This document shows positions 25,516 through 39,179 of a stretch of 64,000 nt of DNA, one piece after another. Position 1 is the first letter of the stretch, and each line of letters starts with the position of its first letter. The DNA comes from Undaria pinnatifida (lineage: Eukaryota; Sar; Phaeophyceae; Laminariales; Alariaceae): contig JABAKD010000016.1 of NCBI GenBank assembly GCA_012845835.1, positions 8,453,919 to 8,517,918 on the forward strand. Direction: 5' to 3'. The translations under genes and the position numbers were made by a program. The notes under the pieces were generated by a model. The model made no database searches. It worked only from the letters and a program-made list of their open reading frames with translations, and was not told the DNA's origin.

Positions 25516-25546
25516 GTGCCGTACCGAACACACCCTTGCTATTATT

Positions 25547-27471
25547 TTCTTTTCTTTTACAATCTCTCACACACCAGAACCGCGGAGAATAATGCTTCTT
25601 GCTGCTGTAGACTGCTGTGGGTTATTTTTTGCTCAATTTTTCCAGAAAAATTCATGTGCCTAATGTGCCTGGGGGTAGCTTGTTTTTTTGCCGATTAAAC
25701 ACAAGGTTAGGCATCATGTAGTGGTACGTGGACTGCTATCAATAGCTGTTGTAGAGAAGGACAGCTGTGACAGAACCAGCATCGACATAATTTGTCTGGG
25801 CCGTCCATCCACAGCAGTACCTTCATTTTCGATACACCCGGATCAACTAAATTGCAGTGTAGCTGCATGCTCTACCGTTTGGATGCGGGCGAACGCACGG
25901 GGGTGCAAAACGCACAATCAGCAGCCTCTTGCGTCAGCCTTCGTCCGAAGGGGAACCTTGAACCTTGTAGTCTAGATCTATACTGTACACAGTACTGTAC
26001 ATAGATAACAGACTTTGAATCCTAGAGCCGGGTATGATGCTATACTCACATCATAGCATTGCGTTACAGATATACCCTGGTACAGGGGACGCTGGGTATG
26101 TGATTCGTTCGTTGAAACAACACACCGGTTTGGTTGGTTGGGGCTATACATGATACCTGTTGCGCAGGCGTTTGGTACTACTGTTAGCAGCGCAAGTGCG
26201 GCCGGGCATGCCTAAAGCAGTCTCGCACTAAGAGTAATGTGTCTATGTCTGCGATCTGCGCGCGATGTGCGTGGTGCCAAATTTGGTGCTACAGCTGCAC
26301 CACAACGCTACATTCCCGTCGTCGCGCAACGTCCGACAAGATGCTGTTGCTATGGTGCCTACTGACTCAACGAGTACTGCTGCTGTCACGGTTGAATTGG
26401 CACCACAACAGCAGCAGATCAGAGCAGCACAAAACCTAGTCCAGCTGTACGAGTTCCACCAGCATGTACTGCCATACCGTTCGCCGTCACAGCGCCGCCC
26501 AGTTCTAGCTTCGTACGGAGCGCGCGTCGATTGTATCGTATCAGGTACAAGTCGTTAAAAAAAAAGCAAAAATGTAAAATGTCATCACACCTCAGCAGCA
26601 AGGTCGATCTCCATCGGGTCATCGGCAGACGACATGGTCGCAGGGATCGAAGTACCACCGAAGCGCGCTTTGCTCTCTCTTGCGCTTTAGACGCCACCCG
26701 GCCGTCCGCTTTGCCGGTCCCTCGCGACGATACCCTCGCTCCCGAAGATATCCCTTCAGCCACCCCAAGCTTGCTTGGAGCTTTGCCGCCCAGTAGCTTT
26801 GGAGCTTTCGAAAAATCGACGAAGCTGCAGCGTAGAGCTGTAAGGTTTCCTTGAAAACCGACGCTGAAAACCTTGACTCGGAAGAGGCGCGGACGAGTCA
26901 GGAGGGGTACTGTTATCCCCCGTCAGTCGAGGCCGGGTGCTCTAGATAGACGGCTATGTCGCTGCCTCGCTGTGAAAGGTGTGATCTCGATTATCGATTT
27001 CAAACATGTTCCCGCAAAAAAATGGGGAGTTGCACACCATAGTTACGGATTACGGTTCTGTCAGATTGAGATTTGAAATCCGTGAGATCCTCTCGACGAA
27101 GCTTCGTGCTTCAGCTTGGTGTGGTGTGGTTTTGTGTGGTACTGCACTTGCGGCTCTTAGCGGTATCACTGCCGAAGGGAGCTCGTGCGTCGGGCCTAAG
27201 CAAGTCGTTCGTGAGGCACTTTGTAGGTGAAAATCGAGCTTGATAAATTCAAATTTTACGAAAACATCGCACGTACCAGGTACCAGTGTCGACGTACGAG
27301 TAGCAAGTATCGGTAGCCTGCTCGTGCTCGCAGCCTTGACGTCTACGAGTACAGCTGTAGCAGGGTAGCATTAGCACTATCAGTTGCGGCACAGGAGCAA
27401 CGTGAATAGAGGGGTTTTCCCGCAGCAGGCACAGTCCTCAACCTGCTCGCGCCGAGAACTACGTAAACGTC
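25547..27471. other. Intergenic, 5' flank of the RAD54B-like gene
   Basis: No gene was recognised. The promoter and 5' UTR of the downstream gene should lie towards 27471. The frame at 26531-26854 has no recognisable domain and was not called. Confidence 0.5.
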
Positions 27472-30400
27472 ATGGAATTCACTTGCCTATGGTCGAAGGA
27501 CGCCCAGCAGAAGAAGAGGAAGAGGTGGACAGACGGCATCGCGCGATTCTCGCCTGGCACTGGGTTGCTCAGCTTGTGGGACCAGGTGAGCAGCGCCGTG
27601 GTTGGCCCAAGCGTCTCACGCCTCACGTCTCACGCCTCACTACCCTATATATACCGGTATATGCCAGTCTGCATGCAGCAGTAGGCTGTCTTCCCGACCC
27701 CCCCCCCTCCCGACACCGAGCATGACGATGAGGACCTCGGCGGCGGTCGACGTCACAACGCTTTATCCTCGATTTCTTATCATCCACGAGAATATGACTG
27801 TTTTCGTCAAGGTATTACCGTGTTTTCGACAATTGCCATTTTCTCCCTGTCATGCTGCTGTTGCTTCTGCTGCTATTGCCGCTACTGCTGCCGTATTATC
27901 TTCGTCGAACCTGTTCCGCCGCCCCGTTCCTGTCTCTCTTTCGCCTATTGTACCTACCGCTGCTGACCCTCCTTTCTTGCGTTCCTCCGTACGCCACCTG
28001 CGCACGCGCCCACAACCCGACGCCGCTCAGGACGATTCCACGAAGATTTCCTCCATGCGCCTGAAACCCGACGAGGCCGCCACCATCCTGCAAGCAGATG
28101 GTGACGAGGCACGAGTAGGCGGTGTCAGCATCCAGATTATGGCCAAAATCAGCCAGCAACCGCAACAGCAGCCGCAGCAACAACCACCACAATCAGGGCA
28201 ACAGCATCAACAAGGTCAACCCAGCACTACCCAACCCTCACTACCGAGCAACAAGGGAAATGCGATCGAGGAGCAAGGCGTCCCCGGAGAACCCCGGAAA
28301 GCCGCGAACGCTCAGGAAACGGGGGCAAAACGCACTACATCGCCTCCGCTAGGGAGAGGCAGAATGGTCGCCACCGGCTCCAAGGGCGATGCACAACTTG
28401 CGCGGTTGGGCCCGGCAGGTGCCGGGTTCAGGCGAGGGGGGCAAGTCGTGGGTACATCGCCTACCTCGGCTAACCTCGCCGGCAGCCGTGCCGGCGACAC
28501 TGGAGCACCGACGGTAGTTTCTGAAGCGACCGAGATTCTTGAAGCAATCGATCCTCCTGCTGGCAGGCCCCGGTTCGGCCTCGGCGGCCGTCCAAGTGCG
28601 GGTCTGAAGCGGCGCGTTTTCAAGCCCCTGGTGTCTAGGCCACCGGCGAGGGTAACGGCAACGGTATCAGCGCCGCCGCCGAAGCACGGTTTCACGAATG
28701 ACCTTGACCTTACCCCGCCTTCGCCGCCCGAAAACATGGGTTCCTTTCCCAGCGCTCGACAGGCCGCCGTCACCACCGCCGCCGGGTCCAGCGCCGGAAA
28801 CGGCAATCGGGTAGCGCTCGGGGGCGCCGGGAGAGGCAGGGGCGGGGCACGGCGGTTTCACGCCCCTCGGCAGTCGAGAGATTCGGCGCCATCGGGCACA
28901 AACGCCGGAACCGATACGGGCCCGCGTGTCACTAGCAGACCGAGCTTGGTCGCCGCTTGTGGCCATCAAGGAACAGGTCCCCTCGGGGGATGGAGCGGAG
29001 GAGCACCGGGCGGCCGTGCGTCGGCCGGCGGTGGCGGTGGCGGAGGCGGGGGCGGTGGTAGTGGCGGTGTGTCGCGCGTTGTCGTCGACGCCCTGGCCCC
29101 GAGGCCCCCCCCCCCTTGTCGCAGCGCTAACTCGGCCGTGAATCAGGAAGATTTGGTCCTGGAGTGGACCGGGGGGGATTCACCGCGGCCCCTATTGGCC
29201 GGTACTTCCCTGGCGCGAAGACTGCACCCTCACCAGAGGGAGGGACTGAAAGTGCTGTGGGAGTGCCTGGCCGGGCGAGGCGGGTGAGACGAAAGATAGA
29301 TGCTAGGCGTCTGTACAATGTGTCCTTCGAGTTCGTGGCAAAGGATTTTCATGCGTTATTTGCGGGCGGGTGTGCTAGGAGGGCGCGCGGATGTGTGGGC
29401 GGTTGGTTTGTGAGGGAAGGGGGGGAAGGAATGCTGCTGCAAGCATCATCTTCAAGCATGTCGGATACCGCTTACTCTGTCGGCGTTGACGCGACACCTC
29501 TTACCATCAAGAATATCTCGTTGCGCGGTTTAAAGGGTGCGAGTCGATATATGAGCCCTCTTCGTGGCTTCAAGTCAGGGTCGGCCCCTCACCATCTTGA
29601 CAATGCCCCCCCTCCCACGTCTGGACGTTGCCCCCCTACCCCCCCCCCCCCCGGCGCTCTTCGTAAGCAGGTACGAGGGCCGGGGGGCTATACTCGCGGA
29701 CGAAATGGGACTCGGGAAGACTGCTACGGCCATTGCGCTGTGCACGTGCGTGCTGCGGCACCGCAGGGCGGAATGCCGCAAGGCCGTCGTGGTGTGCCCT
29801 TCTTCTCTCGTGAAGAACTGGGCGAACGAGGTAACTCAACAGGCAGGCGGATAGACAGACATCCCTCGTATCGCGGAATTTTCCCCGAGATTCTTGCAGG
29901 GCAAGCGACTACCTTGCGCTCACGCGCGAGATGTTCGCCGCCAGCTTGCCAGCGGTAGATAGCGAGAGTCCGCCCCCCCGCACTGCTCCTCGCCCAAAGG
30001 AAATCTTGCCGGTTAGTTGTCACACATAGCTCGTACTGTTGTTCAGAGGGAGTGGTCGCCTCCTGTGCTTGTTGTCGCGTGCTTGTCACCCGCCCCGTGC
30101 TCCGTCCCTCTCTTGTGTCTGTTGTCTCGCTTTTCGAGGGCAACATTGCGCACGAGTCTGCAGTAGATTTATCTCCCAACCGCAGCGTGAGCATTAAGTT
30201 TCTTATTCTGAATTAAATGGAGCTCTGATGGGTGTACTTGGGCTAAGGTTCAACCAATTATCGTTCTCCGTGTATGTATGATGCCTATTTCAGGTGTCGG
30301 ACCAGCCGACGGGTTTTCAATCGACCAGCGCGTCACTGACGTTCCCACTCGCCCCTGTCATTTCCAGCCACCCCCCCCCCCCCGACACCTCCCAGTGCAT

Positions 30401-33400
30401 CTACTCTCCCCCTCCCCCCTCCCCCCCCCCTCACCTTCGGGTTGCAGTACCGGCGCAATAGCACTCAAACCGGCGTTCATAGCTTCTCTTCGTTTGGTGC
30501 TATCGTTTTGAACTTCGGTCCATCATGCGTTTATTGAATCTCGCGTCACCGCCCCCTTCCGCCCCCAACCCCACGCCGATTTCTCTCGCTCCGTATGCGC
30601 GCTCTCCGCAGTTCCGCAAATGGTGTCCTCTCGGAGGGGGCGCCGTCGCGGTCGACCAGGCGGGGGCTGCGGCCGCCCAGCTCGTGGCGGACTTCAAGAT
30701 AGGGTCGCCCGTGCGCTACCCTATCCTCGTTATCAGCTACGAGCTCTATAGGCGAGTTTTTCCGTGTTGCCTCGGGGCGCAGTGCCCGCGTGGGCCGATA
30801 ACGACGACCAAATATCGTGCTAGGTCTCTGAGTAACCGGGTCGTGCTGCACGCACTCCTGCTCGCCTACGTTGACGCAATTTGTCTGCTGAGGGGTCCCT
30901 TGTCTGCTCCGCTTTGCTTTGCTTTGCGCTCCGAACGGCGCGGCGCTGCAATTTCGTCTGTGCGCGCGTACATACGTGAGCCTGCGGATGGAGAGGTGGT
31001 TCAGTCACGCAATGCTCACCCCGTGTATGCTGCACTGGCTTGCTCCTTCTGCAAGGCAGCTGAGCTCTATGGAACCCTTGACGGTCGTCATTTTTTGCGG
31101 AATAATTTGCTTCGGCACAAACTCGTGCTGTGCCCCGGAAACTTTTGTGTTTGCGTTTTGGTATTCCCACACGAAGCCAGCCGCGATCGCAACCGCAGCG
31201 GAATGGGTCACTAGCTTACATCGTAATTCAGCGCAATCTAAAGTAGCACCTCTGCACCCCTCTCCCCTCTCCCGTATTACGTCATCGCCTGCGAGGGCCC
31301 AAAGCGTCAGAGGAAAACACGTCGTACGCTTAGCATCGCGTACGCATAGAACGCCTTCCCCCAAAACATGTGTCCACTTGCCTGACTGCAGATGTCAAGG
31401 GCGGTTCTTGTCAGAGTTTTTGTGCACCGCTGACTTACTGCGAATAGAGGGAATTTGTATCGGTTCTCTACCTAGTCACAGTGTAGGATCCGTCTGGTGC
31501 AACCTGAGCCAATGAGCATCAATGCATGTAGATAATATGTCAAAGAGTATTGTATGAAAATGTGCGCAACTCTGTGAATGGCAGGAATCACAGCAAGATA
31601 GTCAACACCACGGAGGGGCTGGGCCTCCTCATCGCGGACGAGGGGCATCGCCTGAAAAACTCGTCGGAGACGAAAACTACGAGAGCTCTAAAAGCCTGTC
31701 CCGCCGTGATGCGCCTTGTCCTGGTGAGGTGTTCACGAGGAGGTGTTGAACCTCCATACAGATCCACAGTATACCGACTGAGGGTGCGCTCCATTGTAGC
31801 CACAGCAGTTTTTAACCGGAGCCGACAAGCCGCGTTCTTTCTGGGTGACACCCGAATGCCGGAAGCGGGCTAGATACGCCTTTTGGCCGCATCTGACACG
31901 TAGCCGCAGCACTGCAGTAGAGCCGCCTGTCTGCGAGGATAGCCTCCACCGTCTCTCACCCTACCTTTTTGCTGATGGTGTCGGAGAGGCAAATTTTCTT
32001 TCCGAAACCAGGGCATAATTTTCTTCCCTTTCACCCGCCCCCCCCCCCCTGTTCTATCGGGGCCGATTGCCCCGCAGCACAGGCGCACTGGAGCAATGCG
32101 ACACGCTCGACTCCCAGTCGTCCCCCGCTTGTGGTTCGCGGCAGCCCTGGTCTGTCTCTCTCCGCGCGAACAAGTGCCGGCATTGTCCGCTTCAATTGCC
32201 ATACCTCAAATCATCGTACACATGTATACCACACTACCGCGATTACGTATTTTTTGCTTTGGCCTCGCAGACGGGCACTCCGATGCAGAACGACCTGGAC
32301 GAGTTTTTCGCTGTGGCAGACTTCGCCAACCCTGGCCTGCTAGGCACCCTCAAGAGCTTTCGGTCCAGGTGATTCACTTGTCGGTGTAGGACCTGGGTGG
32401 CCCATCCACCTATTAATTCCCACGTACTCACCCACCCCCACCCACCCACCTACCCACCCACCCGTCGCTCGCCCGAAGAGAGGGAGAGCGGGTTCGGTGC
32501 AATGGGAAAATGTTAAAACAGAACACGCCGACGTATTGCGTAACGATGCATCGCCGCCAAGAAGAAACGTCCCGACCGCGCTACCGTGCTGCGTCTACTA
32601 GTAGACGCGAGGTTTTCATGCACAATTCGCCTTCCCGGAACATTGAAGACGCCCCTTCCCCACCGCCAAATCCACCCCCGTCCTCCCCTCGATCGACCCT
32701 GCGCTATGTGCAGGTACGCCCGCCCAATCAAGGCGGCGTGGGACCGAAAAGCGAGCTGGGATGTCGCGGACCTGTCAGCGGAGAGAACGCGCGAGCTCGG
32801 GGAGGTATGGTTCACGCCCGTACCGCAGTGCGGTCGCTCCGTGATGGACCGAGCCGTTTATCTCTACCGTCTTTGTTTTAACCTCTTTGGAACTGTGTAC
32901 ACGTTTTCGGGGACAGGCTACTGGCAGTTGGTGAGGGAGGGATACATTTTTGCGTCTGTGAAAAGGGTTAAGGCCTTCACAACTACAGAGAGAAAAGGTG
33001 AAGAGAGCATACTTGATGTATGATGCTTTCAACATCGGCCATTCGAGGCAACACGCGCTGTGTGACTGCGGGAGGTCACATTTCGTCTCAAATAACTATT
33101 GAATATATTTTGCGATGCTGTGGGCTCATGGAGATGGTGGGTTGTACAGCACTTATCATGTTTTTTCCGCCACCATACCGTAAGGGTTAAGTTGATCGCG
33201 ATGAGAGCGGTGAAATGGTACGAGTGCCTTATACCTGTGTTCGGAGTTGTGGCAATAGTAGGAGGAGCTGTATGCCGAATGAAGACTCTGATTTCGACAC
33301 CGAAGAGGCGTAACTTGAGAGAACTTCGGTGTCTTTCCCGTTATTCGCTCAACTAACGCGCGTCAACCTTGGAATTTGCTTTCCCCCACCCCCTCTGCTT

Positions 33401-36400
33401 CTGCTTCCTCGTCCCCCCCCGTCCGCTCCTCGTTTCCTCTCGCATCCTCCCACCTAACCGCGCCATCGTACAAACGCACACCCCCTTTCCGAAGATCACG
33501 GGAAAGTTTGTTGTCCGGCGAACCAAAGACGTCATACGAGGCTCCCTGCCCCCGGCCTTGGAAGTGGTGATCTTCTGTCGGCCGTCGCCGCAGCAGCTGT
33601 CGCTGTATGAGGCTTGCGTTGCTACCTCGGGCGCGCGGGCCCTTCTCGTTGACATTCTGGGCGAAGAGCTTGATTCAGATGATGGAGGACAAGAGAAAGG
33701 TGTGGGCGCCACGCGTCACCTTTCCGCGGGTCTGCGGGGAGTGCTGCCGCTCATCTCCTCACTCCGGAGGCTGTGCAACCATCCGGACCTCGTCGCGGGA
33801 AGGGACTCTCAAGACGGAGCCGACAGTATCGGTGGCGGTGGCGGCGGTGGCAGCGGTGGTGATAGCAGCAGCTGTGATATAATTGTGGGTGATGGTAGAG
33901 GAACTCTACGAGAAGATCTCGACGACGATGATGGCGACGGTGACGACGGTGGCGACAGCAGTAACGACGTTTGGTCGGATGCCGAAGAAGCGGTAGGAAA
34001 ATTACGACCTCTTTCAGCGAAGAAGAAGGAAAATAACGCCGGGGTAGCAGTACCAGGAACAGCAGTGGCAACCGACGCAAACGGCAAGGGGAGCGGGCTG
34101 GCGTATAGCGGTGGACGAAAACCTGTGCGTGCGTGGAAGGTGCCTCGCGGCAGCGGAGCAGCAAAAGCAAATGCCCCGGTAGTAACGCGGGTTAATACCG
34201 CAAAGAACACATCGAAACTGGTTGCAGCTAGCGCGGAACCGCCAAAGTACGAGACAGAGGCCTCGGGAAAGGTGGTGGTCTTGGAGGCGCTGCTGAAGAC
34301 GGTGCGACGAGCGTACCCCGGCGACAAGGTGCGAACGCTCCGTAGTAGCGTATAGAAGTCTGTACGACCCTGGTAGGAGGGAAGGGGAGGAATTGATGGC
34401 TGTTGTCCCAGCAAGTGTGTGTTCGTTTCTGTTGTTTCTGAGGGTTCGGGCGCTTGCTCTCGGCTTCCCTCTTAGGAGCGGTACAAAGGGAGGGGGGGAG
34501 GGGGGGGGGTGTATTCATTTCATGCACAAGGCCATTGTCGTTAAGAGCATAGACACCCGCACCCCTACAATGTTGGGACGGAGCACGTCGGATTTTTCGT
34601 GCCCTCCAACCGGAGCGTCCGCGAGCAAAAGGCACGGGCCCCGGCCCACCATGAACTCCACGCTTAGACCCACCTCGGCGCCGCGAAGACTCTCACTATA
34701 CGCTCGTTTTAGTAATTTACCCTGCTGCACAAATTAACTCCCCCTAATTCCAAACAATTCCCCCAAAAAAAATAGGTGCAGTTCAGGGATTAACCCCCGC
34801 CCCCCGCTTCCGCCGTGTCTTCTGACGCACTCCAACAACCTCTCGCTCTTTCGCCGGCAACGACACGCGGCAGGTGGTCATTACGTCTAACTTTACGTCC
34901 GCCCTGGACGTTCTTGGCTGCCTCGCCGAGCGTAACGACTGGGGTTTCCTGCGGTTGGACGGCGGTACGTCTTCCAACCTGCGGCAGTCTCTCGTGGACC
35001 GTTTCAACAAGGCCTCGCCGAAGGACTTGTTCCTGTTCTTTCTGTCGGCAAGGGCAGGCGGCGTCGGGCTCAATCTGTGAGTATTCCACGGAGTATTCCG
35101 GGTTGATTCTGTAGAGTCCGACTGGGCGCGGTGAATTTAGGATACATCAAGATGCCGCGCATTGACTGCATCAGCAGTTTGTTCCCGTCTTGTTTCCCCC
35201 TACGTTCCGCCTCGCCTTCCGTCTGTCTCGTACCGACAAAACGCTGACGACGCCTCCCCCTACTTAAATCAAGAAGAAATGGTCAAGAGATGGCACGAGG
35301 TTCGACCGGACGAGACAGTAGGCCAACGAGAAGCAGCGCCGCGATGCGCCGACACCCGCGTTTGTTCCAGAAACCAAACAGACGGGTGCTTTCTCCGCGC
35401 GGGCTTTCTCGCGGGGGCAAATCCACACGTTGTAGTGAGCGTCTCGTTCTCTGAGCGCCTGTTAGGCGATGAGAGACCGAGATGCAATACGCGTGAGGGA
35501 TCCCGACGACTCCGCCCTTCGATCGCTGCGCGTTGCCCCTCGTGTCTGAGCAACGTGGCTGGTGATAATAAATAATAAATACGTTAATACCGATTTGTCG
35601 CTCCATCGGCACTGGCAGGGTCGGAGCAAATCGCATCGTTCTCTTCGACTCGGATTGGAACCCGGCCACCGACGAGCAGGTGAGGAGGGGGGGGAGGACG
35701 GATGGGTGGGGTGTCATTGGTGTCCTTGCGCGGTGGAGTGGGCTCGTGGGCTCGCGTCCGCATGCAGTGCGCGGAGGTAATTCGGCCTGAACTGTTTTAT
35801 TTTTGTCGCGTGAACTTTCAGGCCGGTGTTTTTCACTCGCTTGTGAGCGGGAGGCTGACGTTCGGCCGATATTAATAGCTGTGTATTCGCTGTTTCTCTT
35901 AAACTCTTAAGGTTGTTGGGCACTCCGGACCAACATCGGGACCAGCGCTTGTTCGAAGCCCTGATTCGAATCGCGATACAAAGGGGATACCTCCCCCCTT
36001 CCCCCCTCCGCTGACATGAATCCTTCCTCCAATACGACAGGCGATGGCCCGCGTGTGGCGGCTGGGTCAAACGAAGGAGGTGTCCATGTACCGCCTCCTC
36101 TGCACGGGAACGCTCGAGGAGAGCATTCTCCAACGCCAGATATTCAAGGGGGCACTCTACGACCTCATCCACGACTCGAACGACCCCTGCTTGTCGTCAA
36201 GCAGAGTAGGCAGCACCTCTTGTGGCACAAACGGCGACGACGACGACGACGGCAGACCAGGAGAGCGCAAAGGTCGACGCCCATCCGGGGGGGATGCAGG
36301 TCACGGTCGTGGTGGTGCGGCCAATGGGGGGGCGGCGGCAGAAAGCCGCGGGTTCAGCCAGGAAGAGCTGAAGGAACTGTTTGTCCTCAAGAAGACAACC

Positions 36401-36946
36401 AACAGCGACACGTATGACAAGCTCAAGCGAAGGCTGGCAACGACAACGACGATGGCAACGACTGCGCCTCCACGGGACAGGAGCTGTAGCAGTCGCCGCT
36501 TTCAGGACTCGCCTCTCATTCTCCGCGACGGGAGAACCAACAGCGGCGATGGAGGCTCATTCGCCTCTGGATCGACGCCACCGACCGCTTCCGGTGATAT
36601 CGACTGGGAGATGGAAGAAGCCGAATCGGCTGCTGATCCCACCCTTGTTGACGAGAGGTGGGAGGCGTACGGGGGGCCGTCAGACGTTTCGGACAAGGCT
36701 CTGCGGTGGGCATTGGAAGAGAGCTGCGCAGTCACAGGAGGTGGTGGTGATGGCAAGCGAAACGCCAGCGCAGTCGCCGGCCACGTGGTTACGTTTGTTC
36801 GTGAGGTCTTGAGGGGTGGGGGGGCAGCAGCACCCCGTCGTGAGAATGGCGCCGATCGCAATCCGGTCGCGGCGCAAAGAAGTAGGGAGCGATCCGATTG
36901 CAAGAGTGGCGAGGGGATTGGAGGTGAGAACACCCCGCCAGTTTGA
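27472..36946 (+). CDS. RAD54B: RAD54B-type SWI2/SNF2 DNA translocase
   Basis: Nuclear dsDNA-dependent ATPase of homologous recombination that acts with RAD51/DMC1. Exons: 27472-27585, 28031-29283, 29671-29830, 30612-30751, 31585-31723, 32271-32368, 32714-32804, 33495-34328, 34874-35076, 35619-35679, 36041-36946. All phases agree, giving 1332 aa. Residues 1-80 form the DUF2439-like N-terminal module (KKRKRWTDG, then VGGVSIQIM). Motifs follow in order: [15 protein letters not shown], Walker A DEMGLGKT (about 466-473), DEGHRLKNS (574-582), [58 protein letters not shown] (1032-1041). [12 protein letters not shown] near the C-terminus favours RAD54B over RAD54L. Oddities are a Gln/Gly-rich linker in exon 2 (about 85-420), a Gly/Asp-rich insert in exon 8, and a probable GC-AG intron after exon 4 (AG|GCGAGT). 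Confidence 0.93.
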
Positions 36947-39179
36947 TTTAACTGGGTGGTGGCGACGGCGGCACCGGTTGCGTGCCTAGGCGCGAGGGGG
37001 ACGGAGAAATGCAAATCGAGTCGAAACTGAAAATTGACGATGTTCGCGGGGCAATTGTACGATCCATTTCTTGAGATACAGCGTCGATAGGGTGCTGACG
37101 ACGGCATGCCTGCCAGATTTCAACGCGAGCGGGCGCAGCGGCCACGGCAGGGCGGCGGTGACCTCGTTACTACCGTTTGTTTTGTGTTACTACCGTTTGT
37201 TTTGTGATGCCGTTGACAAGACGGCCAAGAGGCGACAGAGGACGAGGGCCTGCTCTCCAAGCGAAAAGTGGTCGTCAAACCTTACGCATTGAGGTCAAAG
37301 CCCTGGACAACAGCCCCACTTACACCCCCCCCACGCAGGGACTACGTCAGTGATAGAGGTACCACGTGCTACCGGCCGTGCTCTGCTCCTTTTTGCAGGC
37401 GAGATTGTCGTCGCTGGACGACAAGAACCGATGTTTACCTGGTTCATGTGAGAGAGCCGTGTGGTGCGACAACACCGCCATGGCAAGAACCGAGGTTTAC
37501 CGGTACATGTGGGACGGCCGTGTGGTGTAGCGAACATCGCCGTGACTGGATCAATATGTAGTTTTTTGCGGAATTTTAGGGCGTACTGAAAGCGCAATCG
37601 CATGGTCCAGACCACAAAAATATATATTCATGGCAGTAGCTCTATTTATGTAAGAGTAGAAGCTTCGGCGCAAGGTTTTCGCACCTCTCGTTTTTCCCTG
37701 CCCCTTTGGAATGAAAGGGGTGCCTGGTACTACATTACAAATAATATGCCACATGAAGTATCGATATGCACGACGTATCGGTGCAAATATTTGGCAGATC
37801 ATCCGGAGGTCACAACGCATAGCGGCGGGTTCCAGGACCTCATCACGCAGAGCGCGCGGGCACACCAGGATCCTGTTCAATAATATTGTTCGCTTCCAAG
37901 TGTGTGTGGATGGAATGCCGGATATTTTCTTGGGAAGCGAAAACAATTTTACGACGCTGGTGCCTGTAAGTTGCTGACGGCTTGAACCGCTTGAAGGCGT
38001 GCCGTCCAGCCACAATTTTCCTTTATTTTTCCCGACGCAACCTTTTTTTTACCTCATTTTCCAAACAGGGACGTCATCCGCGTCAAGAAAAAGCATCACA
38101 TGACAAGGTGGTGCCACCGTTGCGTAGGATGACGTCGTGCAGCGCTCGGCATCCAGATATGACCCCCCTTGAACACACATCCTGAAACATTATTGACCAA
38201 CTAGACAACCGCGGTCACGTCATCCACGGCAAAAAACTCCATGGATACAAGTTGACGTCATCACGTCACGTGCCATTCAGGGATTCCACCAGTCAGTAAC
38301 ATTTCTTGTTAAAATAGATCAATCAGAACACTGCGAGCACGAAATCCCTTTCTATTCGCTGTCCTGGCATCGTCACACATGGGGGGTGCTCTTTCTGCAC
38401 CACCGATAGTCGTTCCCAAAGCAAATCGAGCTGCTCGTACGACGATAGACCGCCTGCGATCTACATACTCTTAGTAGATTCCCTCCGAGACCGCATGATT
38501 GCGCTGCGGAACAAGCCGGCCCACACAGGGAGAGGCCAGAAGCGACTATCAATAGTATATTCCCCGAGCCAAATACAGTCATGGCCCTCAACTTTATCTA
38601 CTCGAAATTTCGCCGCATCTCACCAATCCGGCACCGTCGTCAACCATCTACGCATCTGAGGAAAGGGCTCTGTGGCCCTGTCTGTGGCCTCTGACACCCG
38701 GCAAAAAATATCTCCCATATTTCGCACGGTTGCTTACACGTAAAAATTTGGAACGCTTGAACCGCCAGCCCTTCGTCCATACCCGGTACTGTTTACTAAT
38801 ACTGTACACTCGTGCCGAAATTCCTTCCTAGATGACGGTCAACGCACGCTTCCAAACCTAACCCGCCCATCCGTGGTCTAGCGACCCCTATACTCATCGA
38901 AAACGAATGCAGACCCTACCTCTCGATACGCTACCACCACTTAGAACACCAGGGACGCATCAACAACGCCGTCGAACACGCCGCCTCATATTACAGGGTC
39001 AGCAGATGAAGAAACACGCTTAACATCCCAGAGAACCGCACACACCTAAAGCTGCGTACTATTGATAATGCAATTGACTCTAACGAAAACACATAATACC
39101 ACTGAAGTGATTGGGTCTCTCCCCCCCCCCCCCGTTCTCTCCCTCCTTCCTTTCTACCCCCCTAACCCTCTCGACGACC

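Larger units (their letters stand above)
24087..25538. mobile_element. hAT-like non-autonomous DNA transposon with subterminal arrays
   Basis: A perfect 20-bp terminal inverted repeat, CAAGGGTGTGTTCGGTACGG at 24087-24106, is matched by its reverse complement at 25519-25538. The direct octamer CTATTATT flanks both sides (24079-24086 and 25539-25546). An 8-bp target duplication and CA-starting termini are typical of the hAT superfamily. Inside each end is an array of GTACCGG-rich units with a period of about 41 bases (24130-24440 and 25085-25515). The two arrays point in the same direction, unlike the terminal repeats. A unique core of about 640 bases holds one small ORF (24605-24913) and no recognisable transposase, so any mobility would need a helper. 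The near-perfect termini suggest a recent insertion. Confidence 0.85.

Noticed and set aside
27602-28030. Upstream open part of the RAD54B exon 2 frame
   Set aside because: Exon 1 joins in phase and in family context to the acceptor at 28031; the open stretch before it contains a pyrimidine-rich intron end and no conserved sequence.
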